DNA from: Candidatus Cloacimonadota bacterium
Lineage (GTDB): Bacteria; Cloacimonadota; Cloacimonadia; Cloacimonadales; JAJBBL01
Direction: 5' to 3'
Assembly: GCA_020532365.1 (NCBI GenBank)
Contig: JAJBBL010000072.1
Span: forward strand, 1 to 14,282
DNA length: 14,282 bases
Shown: positions 1-7,094 of the stretch, in pieces
Position numbering within the stretch: position 1 is the first letter of the stretch
Layout of the letters: every line of letters begins with the position of its first letter
Position numbers and translations under genes: made by a program
Notes under the pieces: generated by a model
The model's database searches: none
The model's input: the letters and a program-made list of their open reading frames with translations, nothing else
Told to the model about the DNA's origin: nothing

Positions 1-843
1 TACATCTTGAAAACTAAAGTCGTGCCCCATTTGATGATTAGCCAAAAGGATTTGACGAGTCCTGTTTTTCATATAGCTAAAAGAGTCTTCATCTTCACTT
101 TGGATGTAGATAAAGTCAATAGCATTGTTTTGTTTGGTATACTTAGAACCTGTCTGAAGAGGGATGTAGACAGCCTCCAAGTCCATTCTTTTAGTCCACT
201 CGTCAAAGTCCATCCCGGCTGGAGGTTGAGGTGTTAGCTTTAAGGTACCTATAATCTTATATCTTAGGTCACCGATGGTAATCATTTTATTGATCGGCTC
301 ATCATTGGAGAAGTGATTAGTCACGAAATGTGACCCGACCACTGCAACTTTAGCACCGTTAGCCTCTTCATAGTTATTAAAGAAACGTCCTTGATCAATG
401 GTATAACTTTTAGAGTGAAAAAAGTCGAGATTGGTGGCTTTAAGTCTAACAAACTTACGTTCAGTGGGGAGTGATAGCCAGTTTCTATTTTCGATCATTC
501 CGTAGAGATATTTATAGTTGTTTTCTTGTTTCAGGGCATAGTAATCTGAAATATCAAGAGGCTTGACCTGTCTTGACATATACATAAAACGTCGCCTGCC
601 AAGCCCTCTCATACCACTCGAGACTACGGTCTGATGGTCTTCAGAAGGGTAGATTATTATAGAGTTATTCCAGCCCATATCCTCTATACTTGTCTGTACG
701 AAGAGCTTTATTCCGTAGATAGAAGAGAACATTACGACAACTGAGAAGATGCCGATAACTATCGCAACAAGTGTCATAATGGAGCGAAACTTATGCGAGA
801 ATATGCTCAGAAAGCTACTACGAAACGAGTCGATAAAATGCAT
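1..843 (-). CDS. MacB/FtsX-type ABC transporter permease, N-terminal 281 codons (cut by window edge)
   Basis: The minus strand is open from an ATG at 843 to base 1, and the gene continues past the left edge. The product starts MHFIDSFRSSFLSIFSHKFR, a basic cytoplasmic lead-in typical of MacB-like permeases. A hydrophobic membrane segment follows at about residues 21-42. After it comes a long soluble region, about 43 to 281, that fits a MacB periplasmic core domain (for example the stretch containing VAVVGSHF and later TIGDLRYKIIGTL). Family members are usually about 400 aa, with three more membrane helices after this domain, so roughly the last third is missing here. They work with a separate ATPase subunit in envelope efflux or lipoprotein/lipid handling; none is visible, and the substrate is unknown. 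The ATG lies one base after the topA stop and lacks a strong Shine-Dalgarno, suggesting translation coupled to topA. The family call is from motif memory. Confidence 0.85.
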   Translation of the reverse strand, partial: MHFIDSFRSSFLSIFSHKFRSIMTLVAIVIGIFSVVVMFSSIYGIKLFVQTSIEDMGWNNSIIIYPSEDHQTVVSSGMRGLGRRRFMYMSRQVKPLDISDYYALKQENNYKYLYGMIENRNWLSLPTERKFVRLKATNLDFFHSKSYTIDQGRFFNNYEEANGAKVAVVGSHFVTNHFSNDEPINKMITIGDLRYKIIGTLKLTPQPPAGMDFDEWTKRMDLEAVYIPLQTGSKYTKQNNAIDFIYIQSEDEDSFSYMKNRTRQILLANHQMGHDFSFQDV

Positions 844-844
844 C

Positions 845-3061
845 TTATCTTAATTCTGTTTTACACTTAGGGCAGCTTAACACTTGATCTTCACCCGGTT
901 TGGAGGCAACTTCCAGATAGTGGTTTCCACACTCAGGGCACTCTTGTTTGACAGGTTTCTTATATGTGCGGTATCGGCACTCAGGGTAGTTGGTGCAGGA
1001 ATAATAAGTGTAACCTTTTACGCTCTTCTTTTCAGAGAGTTCACCTTTGTCACACTCAGGGCATTTAACGCCGGTAGTAATCTTCTTAGTAAACTTACAC
1101 TTAGGGTAGTTTGCACAACCGATAAACTCACCGTATCTGCTCTTCTTTATCATCAAGTCACCACCGTCGAGGGGGCACTTCTCATCCAATACTTCTGGTT
1201 TGCTGATTTGCACTTTACCCTCTTCATCTCGGGTAAAGCTTTTACTGTTTGAGCAAGTGGGGTAGTTTGAGCAGGCAAGGAATTGTCCTCTTGATGACCA
1301 TTTAAGGATCATCTGACTACCACATTTATCGCACTTAACATCAGTCTCTTCAATCAAGTTTTCTTTTGCTTTTTTAATGTCAGTTTTATCAATGAGTTCG
1401 CTCAGATTTGAGTAGTAAGATTCGAGTAATCCGACCCATTCTTTCTTACCTTCAGCAATGTCGTCAAGCCCGTCTTCTAAATTCTTAGTGAAGTCGACGT
1501 TAAAGACAGAGTCGAAGTTAGCCACTAAGAACTTATTAACAGCTCTGCCAAGGTCGGTAGAGAAGAATCTTTTTTCTTTAATAGTTACGTATTTTCGCTC
1601 CAGAATAGTGCTTGTAATTGAGGCGTAAGTGGAGGGGCGTCCGATACCCTTAGACTCAAGTTCTTTGATAAGAGTAGCTTCTGAATACCTTGCAGGTGGT
1701 TTAGTAAACCGTTGCACACCTTTAAGGTCTTTAATTTGTAGGATGTCATTCTCAACGTATTCTTTATCGATCATTTCTCCGAGTGCCAAGTTAATATGTT
1801 TGTAACACTCAAGGAATCCAGGGTATTTGATTGTGCTTCCAGTAGTTTTAAACTGTCCTTCTCCGGCTTCAATGATGATTTTTACGGTGTTGAGTTCTGC
1901 TGGTTTCATTTGAGTAGCTATAGTTCTTTGCCAGATCAGGGTATAGAGTTTCAGTTGATCTGGTTTGAGAAATTCAGCAACATATTCAGGGGTGAGCATA
2001 GGGTCAGTAGGTCTTATTGCTTCGTGGGCATCTTGTGCGCTCGATTTATTTTTATAAACTTTAGTAGTTGGGTTGAGGTGAGCTTCTCCGTATCTTTGTT
2101 TAATGAGTTCTCTTGACTTAGTTAGCGCTTCATTAGAGAGGCGTAGGGAGTCAGTTCTCATATATGAGATAAGGGCGGTTGAATCGCCTTTAATATCGAC
2201 CCCTTCATAGAGTTGTTGAGCGATCATCATAGTTTTTTTGGAGGTGAAGTTCAGTATCCTTGAAGCATCTTGTTGGAGAGAGCTTGTAATGTAGGGTGGA
2301 GGTGGTTGAACCTTTCTATCTCTGACCTCTTTTTCGATGATTTTATAGGTAGCGCTTTTTATGGCTTCGAGCACATTATCTGCTTCATCTTTATTTCCAA
2401 GCTCTACTTTTTTACCTTTCCATTTATCTAAGACGCTATGGAACGGTTGCAGATTCTCCTTATAAAAGTCTCCTTCAATAGTCCAGAACTCTTCTTTTAC
2501 GAAAGCTTCTATTTCGGCATCTCTTTCACAGATTAGTCTAAGTGCCACGGATTGAACACGTCCAGCGCTTAGTTTAGTAGTTATCACCTTCCAGAGCAGT
2601 GGGCTAACTTGGTAGCCGACTAATCTATCGAGCAATCTTCTTGCCTGTTGGGCATCGACTTTATTCTGATCGATATCGCCAGGTTCTTTAATTGCTTGTT
2701 CTATAGCCTTTTGTGTTATTTCGTTAAAGGTTATTCGATATACTTTTTTATCTTTAATTGCATCTTTTAGAGCATAGGCGAGGTGCCAGGCGATAGCTTC
2801 ACCTTCACGGTCATGGTCAGGCGCTAAAAAGATAGTATCACTTTTAGCCGCTTGGTCTCTCAACTCTTTAATTATTTTAGATTTTGTTCTATCTATTTCA
2901 TATTTAGGTTTAAATCCTTTTTCTACATCTATGCCCAGAGTCTTTTTCGGCAGATCACGTATATGACCCATCGATGCTTTTACTACAAAGTCTTTACCCA
3001 AGAATTTCGTCAAAGTTCTTGCTTTAGTGGGTGATTCAACAATAATCAAGTTTTTTGCCAT
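845..3061 (-). CDS. topA: DNA topoisomerase I (type IA, omega protein)
   Basis: Relaxes negative supercoils by cutting one strand through a 5'-phosphotyrosine link. The 738 residues begin MAKNLIIVESPTKA, the Toprim motif with catalytic Glu9. The acidic metal-binding cluster PDHDREGEA is at 81-89 (Asp82, Asp84, Glu86). The nucleophile is Tyr300 in the SYMRTDS motif, and HEAIRPTD (345-352) is also conserved. The C-terminus carries four Cys4 zinc ribbons, at about 577-603, 629-655, 667-695 and 708-733; the last is more divergent. Length and order match bacterial TopA, so the gene appears complete. The start is supported by an AAGGA ribosome-binding site about 6 nt upstream. It lies 16 nt after the Smg-like gene and one base before the permease gene, so it is probably part of the secA transcription unit. 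Confidence 0.98.
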   Translation of the reverse strand: MAKNLIIVESPTKARTLTKFLGKDFVVKASMGHIRDLPKKTLGIDVEKGFKPKYEIDRTKSKIIKELRDQAAKSDTIFLAPDHDREGEAIAWHLAYALKDAIKDKKVYRITFNEITQKAIEQAIKEPGDIDQNKVDAQQARRLLDRLVGYQVSPLLWKVITTKLSAGRVQSVALRLICERDAEIEAFVKEEFWTIEGDFYKENLQPFHSVLDKWKGKKVELGNKDEADNVLEAIKSATYKIIEKEVRDRKVQPPPPYITSSLQQDASRILNFTSKKTMMIAQQLYEGVDIKGDSTALISYMRTDSLRLSNEALTKSRELIKQRYGEAHLNPTTKVYKNKSSAQDAHEAIRPTDPMLTPEYVAEFLKPDQLKLYTLIWQRTIATQMKPAELNTVKIIIEAGEGQFKTTGSTIKYPGFLECYKHINLALGEMIDKEYVENDILQIKDLKGVQRFTKPPARYSEATLIKELESKGIGRPSTYASITSTILERKYVTIKEKRFFSTDLGRAVNKFLVANFDSVFNVDFTKNLEDGLDDIAEGKKEWVGLLESYYSNLSELIDKTDIKKAKENLIEETDVKCDKCGSQMILKWSSRGQFLACSNYPTCSNSKSFTRDEEGKVQISKPEVLDEKCPLDGGDLMIKKSRYGEFIGCANYPKCKFTKKITTGVKCPECDKGELSEKKSVKGYTYYSCTNYPECRYRTYKKPVKQECPECGNHYLEVASKPGEDQVLSCPKCKTELR

Positions 3062-3077
3062 TTTTATTCCTTATATT

Positions 3078-3440
3078 TCAATGTGTAGTTTCATCTTCCA
3101 TAGCGTCATCGTCGAGCTCGTTAATAATATGGGCGAGCTCTTTTGATATAACGATAGAGTTATCGTAGTGGATGAGTATATTAGCCAGCTGTTTAATCTT
3201 AGGGAGGGAAATCTTTCGGTTATCGAGCATTGCGATGTAGATACTGGCCTCGATAATCTTTTCCATCTTATCACCGTTTATCGTGCCCATTTGATAGAGT
3301 TTAAGCAGGTATCCAAACGAATCTGAATCGATAAACTTTTTTTCATCGTTAGTGAGCACGCGGTTATATGATTTACGATTTCTATTCAGTTCTTCAATGA
3401 ATCTATGTAGAATATCATTCTTAGTTTTACTATCTTTCAT
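3078..3440 (-). CDS. smg: Smg/DUF494-family protein, short form
   Basis: Small soluble, mostly helical 120-aa protein of unknown biochemical function. Residues 28-93 resemble the conserved half of E. coli Smg: an LTNDEKKFIDSDSFGYLLKL stretch, then a helix ending near MLDNRKISLPKIKQL, matching Smg's pattern of 'gly-(Phe/Tyr)-Leu-Leu-x-Leu, then a DD/LK helix'. The usual N-terminal half of about 60-80 residues is mostly missing, replaced by a short charged segment, and the tail is acidic (DDDAMEDETTH). Smg genes commonly sit beside topA or dprA, which supports the call. The ATG at 3440 has an AAAGGA site about 7 nt upstream. It lies between secA (56 nt) and topA (16 nt), consistent with one mRNA. 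The match is from memory of the family; an HMM search for PF04361 would settle it. An overlapping frame at 3071-3274 is a shadow. Confidence 0.7.
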   Translation of the reverse strand: MKDSKTKNDILHRFIEELNRNRKSYNRVLTNDEKKFIDSDSFGYLLKLYQMGTINGDKMEKIIEASIYIAMLDNRKISLPKIKQLANILIHYDNSIVISKELAHIINELDDDAMEDETTH

Positions 3441-3496
3441 TACGTATCCTTTATTAGGTTTCTTAAAAGGTTGTTCAGATTGTATGTGAGCAGATA

Positions 3497-6400
3497 TTAG
3501 TCGTCAAGGACAGCAGCACCACAACATCTTTTATATTTCTTCCCGCTACCGCAAGGGCAGGGGTCATTTCTTCCCACTTTTATATCTACTCGACGTGGTT
3601 GAATTTTAGGTGCTTCACGTTCACCACCTTCTTCAGCCATTGTAGCACTTTGAAAGTTGTAGGCTGAGACGTCGGAGTGAGACATTTGTATGTTTTTTAA
3701 GAGGTCTTCATACTCTTCTCTGGTAGTTATAAACTGCACAGTGAAGACACGTTTCGCCACGCCGTCTTGGATATTGAGAATCAAGTTTTGGAAGAGCTCG
3801 AAGCTCTCTTTTTTATATTCCACAAGCGGGTCTTTATTAGCGTAAGCTCTGAATCCGACACCCTCTTTCAGGAGGTCCATTTCGTGAAGGTGGTCTTTCC
3901 ATTGGTTATCGACGACTTGCAGAAGGGATAGTCTTTCAACTTTTCTAAGACTCTCTTCACCGATATGTTCTTCTCTTTTTTGATAGGCATCCATTACGAC
4001 CCCTTCAATAGTAGATACAAGTGTTTCGTATTTCATATTTTCGGTAAAGAGCTCGTCTACTGTAGTTATGATATTATAGTTAGTTCTGAGCCAGTGCACA
4101 ACTTTTTCGATATCCCAGTTTTCGGAATAATCTTCTGCGTTGATAAGAGTTTCTATAGCTCTATTGGTGCTTTCTCTAATCATTTCGATGATTTCGTATT
4201 TAAGGTTGGCACCTTTTAGCACGTTTCGTCGATATTTATAGATAACTTCACGTTGTTGATTCATAACCTCATCGTATTTGAGGAGCTGTTTACGGATTTC
4301 AAAGTTATGCCCTTCCACACGTTTTTGTGCTTTTTCGACGGCGTTAGTCATCCAGGGATGGGTAATAGCGTCACCCTCTTTAAGTCCGAGTTTAGTCATC
4401 ATTGGAGCAATTCTGTCGGAGCCGAAGAGCCTCATTAGGTCATCTTCAAGTGAGAGATAGAATCGGGATGTGCCGGGGTCTCCTTGTCTTCCGCTACGCC
4501 CTCTGAGCTGTCTATCAATTCTTCTACTCTCGTGTCTTTCAGTACCTATGACGTGTAGTCCGTCTTCAGGTTCTCCATAGGGGTGTTCATCGCTGGCGCC
4601 GGGTTTCATCTGTCGATAGTATTCTTGTTCTTGTGAGATGACCCCTTGTCCGAGTTTAATATCAGTTCCTCGTCCTGCCATATTAGTTGCGATAGTAACG
4701 GCTTCAGGTTCACCGGCATTCTTGATGATATCGGCCTCTTTTTCGTGGTATTTAGCGTTGAGCACGTTATGTGGTATATTTCTTCTTTTCAGCAGTCTAC
4801 TAAGTATTTCGGAGACTTCAACAGAGACAGTACCGACGAGCACAGGTTTTTGTCGTTCATTCCAGTAGCTAATTTCGCCGATAATAGCCTCATACTTTTC
4901 TTTTTTAGAGAGGTAGATCATATCATCGTAATCGGCTCGGGTGATAGGTAGATTAGTGGGGATAGCGACTACAGGTAGTTTGTATATTTCCATAAACTCG
5001 CCCTCTTCAGTGATAGCGGTACCGGTCATTCCGGCAATTTTATCATACATCCTGAAGTAGTTTTGTAGTGTAATAGTTGCCAAAGTTTGTGTAGCCCCTT
5101 CAATTTTGACCCCTTCTTTAGCCTCTAAAGCTTGGTGTAACCCTTCACTAAACCGTCTACCAGGCATCATTCTACCGGTAAACTCATCGACGATAATAAC
5201 CTGATTATTCATCACTACATAATCGACGTCTTTTTCGAAAAGAGAGTAGCTCTTTAGCAATTGCGAGATGTTATGCAGTTTCTCGTTTTTATCCATAAAA
5301 TCAGAGGTTATTTTTTCTTTCTCGTTATTGATTTCTTCAAAAGAGAGCGTTTCATCCTTATCAACCTCTTCTAAAAGTTCGCTAAGCTGCTCAACTAAGA
5401 AAAGGTCAGGTTCATTTTTCGAGAGCTCAGCTCTACCCTTTTCACTAAGGTCAGCGCTATTCCCTCTTTCGTCGATAACATAAAAGAGCTCTTCATCGAG
5501 TATGTGCATCTTTTTGTCACGTATATAGATCCCTTCAAGATCGGTAACTAATTTCTTCAAGCTACTATCTTTCAGCATTTTCTGAAGCGCTTTGTTTTTA
5601 GGAGCGCCACGTTGTACTAAAAGAAGGTTTCGAGCGATCTGTTCCCAGTTAGGCTCTCCATCCTCTATAGCTTTTCTTGTTTCTGATATAATTCTATTCA
5701 CAAGACCGGTTTGAGCGGTCACCAGTTTGATGATTTGTGGCTTAAGCTCTGGATAGAAGTTTTTACTCTCTCCAACAGGTCCACTGATGATAAGTGGTGT
5801 TCTCGCCTCATCTATTAAAACGCTGTCCACCTCATCGATGATTGCATAGTATAAAGCACGCTGGACGAGCTGTTCAGCATTAGTAGCCATATTGTCTCTG
5901 AGGTAGTCAAATCCAAACTCACTGTTAGTTCCATAAGTAATATCACAGCTGTAGGATATTTTACGTTGTTGAGGATTCATCCCCGTTGTAATAACGCCGA
6001 CGCTGATGTTATGGAACTCAAAAATAGGGCTCATCCACTCAGAGTCACGTTGGGCAAGGTAGTCGTTAACAGTAATAAGGTGGACTCCAAGTCCTGTGAG
6101 AGCGTTCAGGAAGAGGGGGAGGGTGGCAACAAGGGTTTTACCTTCACCGGTCGCCATTTCAGCGATCGTCCCTTCGTGGAGAATGATTCCACCAATGAGC
6201 TGTACGTCAAAGGGGACCATAAACCAAGTCTCCTTATTTCCACGTACTTCATACTCGGTTTCAATGAGTCTTCTGCAGGTGTCTTTAACAATAGCATAGA
6301 CCTCTGGCAGATAGCCATCTAAAGCTTTCTGTCTGATTATTTTGAGTTCTTCAATTTGTCTGTCGATCTCATTCTCAGTTCGTTCTTTATGCGACTCATC

Positions 6401-6628
6401 AGCTTCATTTTCGAACTGTTGTTGGAGTTCCGTAAGTTCTTCAATGAAAGGTGTAAGATGCTCTCTTAGCTCTTCTTTAATTTCATTGACTCTTGAGCGT
6501 ATTTCATCATCTGTCTTGCTCTCAAGAGTGGGATAGATCTCCTTAATTTTCTCTAATATAGGTTCGACACGCTTTAAGTCTCTACTTGTTTTGTCACCGA
6601 ATATTTTCTTTAGTAAGTTGTTAAACAT
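3497..6628 (-). CDS. secA: Preprotein translocase ATPase SecA, FCB-type long form
   Basis: ATP-driven motor that pushes unfolded preproteins through SecYEG at the inner membrane. The 1043 residues show Walker A MATGEGKT at 158-165, the DEVD box at 265-268 followed by LIDEARTPLI, MAGRGTDIKLG at 651-660, and GTERHESRRIDRQLRGRSGR at 695-714. The C-terminal zinc-binding SEC-C motif has Cys1024, Cys1026, Cys1035 and Cys1036, the site used for SecB or lipid contact in other SecA proteins. Compared with E. coli SecA (901 aa) there are about 56 extra residues before Walker A, rich in Glu/Lys and probably coiled coil (about 60-110). Another roughly 70 residues lie between DEAR and DVDY (about 300-450). 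An AAGGAG site lies 6-7 nt before the ATG at 6628. A hairpin is just upstream in the leader. First gene of the leftward unit. Confidence 0.98.
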   Translation of the reverse strand: MFNNLLKKIFGDKTSRDLKRVEPILEKIKEIYPTLESKTDDEIRSRVNEIKEELREHLTPFIEELTELQQQFENEADESHKERTENEIDRQIEELKIIRQKALDGYLPEVYAIVKDTCRRLIETEYEVRGNKETWFMVPFDVQLIGGIILHEGTIAEMATGEGKTLVATLPLFLNALTGLGVHLITVNDYLAQRDSEWMSPIFEFHNISVGVITTGMNPQQRKISYSCDITYGTNSEFGFDYLRDNMATNAEQLVQRALYYAIIDEVDSVLIDEARTPLIISGPVGESKNFYPELKPQIIKLVTAQTGLVNRIISETRKAIEDGEPNWEQIARNLLLVQRGAPKNKALQKMLKDSSLKKLVTDLEGIYIRDKKMHILDEELFYVIDERGNSADLSEKGRAELSKNEPDLFLVEQLSELLEEVDKDETLSFEEINNEKEKITSDFMDKNEKLHNISQLLKSYSLFEKDVDYVVMNNQVIIVDEFTGRMMPGRRFSEGLHQALEAKEGVKIEGATQTLATITLQNYFRMYDKIAGMTGTAITEEGEFMEIYKLPVVAIPTNLPITRADYDDMIYLSKKEKYEAIIGEISYWNERQKPVLVGTVSVEVSEILSRLLKRRNIPHNVLNAKYHEKEADIIKNAGEPEAVTIATNMAGRGTDIKLGQGVISQEQEYYRQMKPGASDEHPYGEPEDGLHVIGTERHESRRIDRQLRGRSGRQGDPGTSRFYLSLEDDLMRLFGSDRIAPMMTKLGLKEGDAITHPWMTNAVEKAQKRVEGHNFEIRKQLLKYDEVMNQQREVIYKYRRNVLKGANLKYEIIEMIRESTNRAIETLINAEDYSENWDIEKVVHWLRTNYNIITTVDELFTENMKYETLVSTIEGVVMDAYQKREEHIGEESLRKVERLSLLQVVDNQWKDHLHEMDLLKEGVGFRAYANKDPLVEYKKESFELFQNLILNIQDGVAKRVFTVQFITTREEYEDLLKNIQMSHSDVSAYNFQSATMAEEGGEREAPKIQPRRVDIKVGRNDPCPCGSGKKYKRCCGAAVLDD

Positions 6629-6647
6629 TGCCTCTCTCCTTCAGTCA

Positions 6648-6676
6648 GACACTCTTTTTTGTATCTGCAGAGTGTC
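6648..6676 (-). promoter_or_regulatory. Stem-loop in the secA 5' leader
   Basis: A perfect 8-bp inverted repeat, GACACTCT (6648-6655) and AGAGTGTC (6669-6676), encloses a 13-nt loop. In the leftward transcript the stem ends about 12 nt before the AAGGAG ribosome-binding site of secA, so it could affect translation start or mRNA stability. E. coli secA is translationally controlled through the upstream secM gene; no secM-like reading frame is seen here. No U-rich run follows the stem, so it does not look like an attenuator terminator. The structure is seen directly; a regulatory role is inference. Confidence 0.5.
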
Positions 6677-6732
6677 AATCTTTTTCCCAAACTATCTCCA
6701 CCCTTTCTATATATAACTAAGAAGTTCAAGAA

Positions 6733-6762
6733 ATATTAGCATTTATTTTCAAACAGCTTCAA
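6733..6762 (-). promoter_or_regulatory. Candidate sigma-70-type promoter for secA
   Basis: On the minus strand, TTGAAG (6757-6762) and TAATAT (6733-6738) are spaced by 18 bp in an AT-rich stretch. Transcription would start near 6726, giving a leader of about 97 nt that contains the 6648-6676 hairpin. Other AT-rich hexamers lie nearby (for example TATATA around 6710), so the exact position is uncertain. Confidence 0.35.
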
Positions 6763-6790
6763 AAGTCTCTTTAAATCAGGTATTTAAATA

Positions 6791-6868
6791 GGAGGTTCTA
6801 AGGGGAAGGTAAAGAGTATACTCGTAGGCGGGTGTAGGCCGCCTACGAGTATACTCCTTATGTCCTCC
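6791..6868. repeat. Long inverted repeat with palindromic ends
   Basis: The core is a perfect 18-bp inverted repeat: GAGTATACTCGTAGGCGG at 6814-6831 and its exact complement at 6839-6856, around a 7-nt loop. The outer 10 bp of each arm, GAGTATACTC, is itself a perfect palindrome, so the same 10-mer occurs twice on both strands. Weaker pairing (9 of 12) continues outward between 6791-6802 and 6857-6868, leaving an 11-nt bulge on the left side. It lies between divergent genes, so it is not placed as a terminator for either, and no clear T-run flanks it. It could be a REP/MITE-like element, a protein-binding site bound twice, or a structured leader RNA. The symmetry is certain; the role is unknown. 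Confidence 0.7.
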
Positions 6869-6922
6869 TTGTTAAGTAGTGTCTGGCTAATGACTTAGCG
6901 TAAAAGCGCTCAAAATTAGGAG

Positions 6923-6954
6923 AATATGACACAATTGTAGATATGTGTCAAATT
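6923..6954. promoter_or_regulatory. Operator-like dyad upstream of the yedE operon
   Basis: AATATGACACA (6923-6933) and TGTGTCAAATT (6944-6954) form 11-bp arms with one mismatch and a 10-bp spacer. Half-sites of this size about two helical turns apart are typical of dimeric transcription factors. An inner 8-bp palindrome ACAATTGT (6931-6938) overlaps the left arm. The dyad lies about 45 bp upstream of the TTGACA box proposed for yedE, which would suit an activator or upstream regulator. The factor cannot be named from the sequence. Confidence 0.45.
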
Positions 6955-6994
6955 TAAGGGATCTTCATCTTGTGTTGTAAAAGGTAGTATTGGC

Positions 6995-7026
6995 TTGACA
7001 TTATCTCGATGGTAATAATCTATGGT
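6995..7026 (+). promoter_or_regulatory. Candidate promoter for the yedE operon
   Basis: A perfect consensus -35 hexamer, TTGACA, lies at 6995-7000. The -10 is poor: ATCTAT (7018-7023) fits the ideal 17-bp spacing but matches weakly, and TATGGT (7021-7026) matches better with 20-bp spacing. A strong -35 with a weak -10 would fit a promoter that needs an activator, perhaps through the dyad at 6923-6954. The leader before yedE would be about 60 nt. Confidence 0.35.
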
Positions 7027-7094
7027 AGGTAATGATGTTTATCGTTGTTACAGTTGGTAACCTCGGTGAAGTCAAGAAAAAATAAGGAGAAATT

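Larger units (their letters stand above)
6629..7094. other. Divergent secA/yedE intergenic control region
   Basis: This 466-bp gap separates two genes that point away from each other. No reading frame of useful length with a credible ribosome-binding site was found; the best is a four-codon ATG...TAG at 6926-6940. The region is unusually rich in dyad symmetry for its size: a leader hairpin (6648-6676), a 10-bp AT palindrome TATTTAAATA (6781-6790), the large inverted repeat (6791-6868), and an operator-like dyad (6923-6954). It should contain both the secA and yedE promoters. Confidence 0.85.

Noticed and set aside
7..237. 76-codon plus-strand frame at the left edge
   Set aside because: It is antisense to the continuous permease frame, which has clear MacB-like sequence; the plus-strand translation looks random.
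3071..3274. 67-codon minus-strand frame overlapping the Smg-like gene
   Set aside because: It lies inside the Smg-like gene in another frame, has no family resemblance, and its supposed start lacks a ribosome-binding site.
3449..3475. CCTTT/AAAGG pairing that could hide the ribosome-binding site of the Smg-like gene
   Set aside because: Only 5 bp with a 13-nt loop and AT-rich; too weak to support a regulatory claim.
5966..6322. 118-codon plus-strand frame antisense to secA
   Set aside because: It is the complement of the highly conserved SecA motor region; its sequence has no recognisable pattern and reflects secA codon use.
6814..6856. CRISPR-like repeat unit
   Set aside because: Only one inverted pair with a 7-nt loop; no regularly spaced direct repeats and no cas genes in the window.
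6926..6940. Four-codon frame with an AGGAG-like site upstream, possible leader peptide before yedE
   Set aside because: It is too short to be distinguished from chance, has no run of regulatory codons, and overlaps the dyad, which explains the sequence better.
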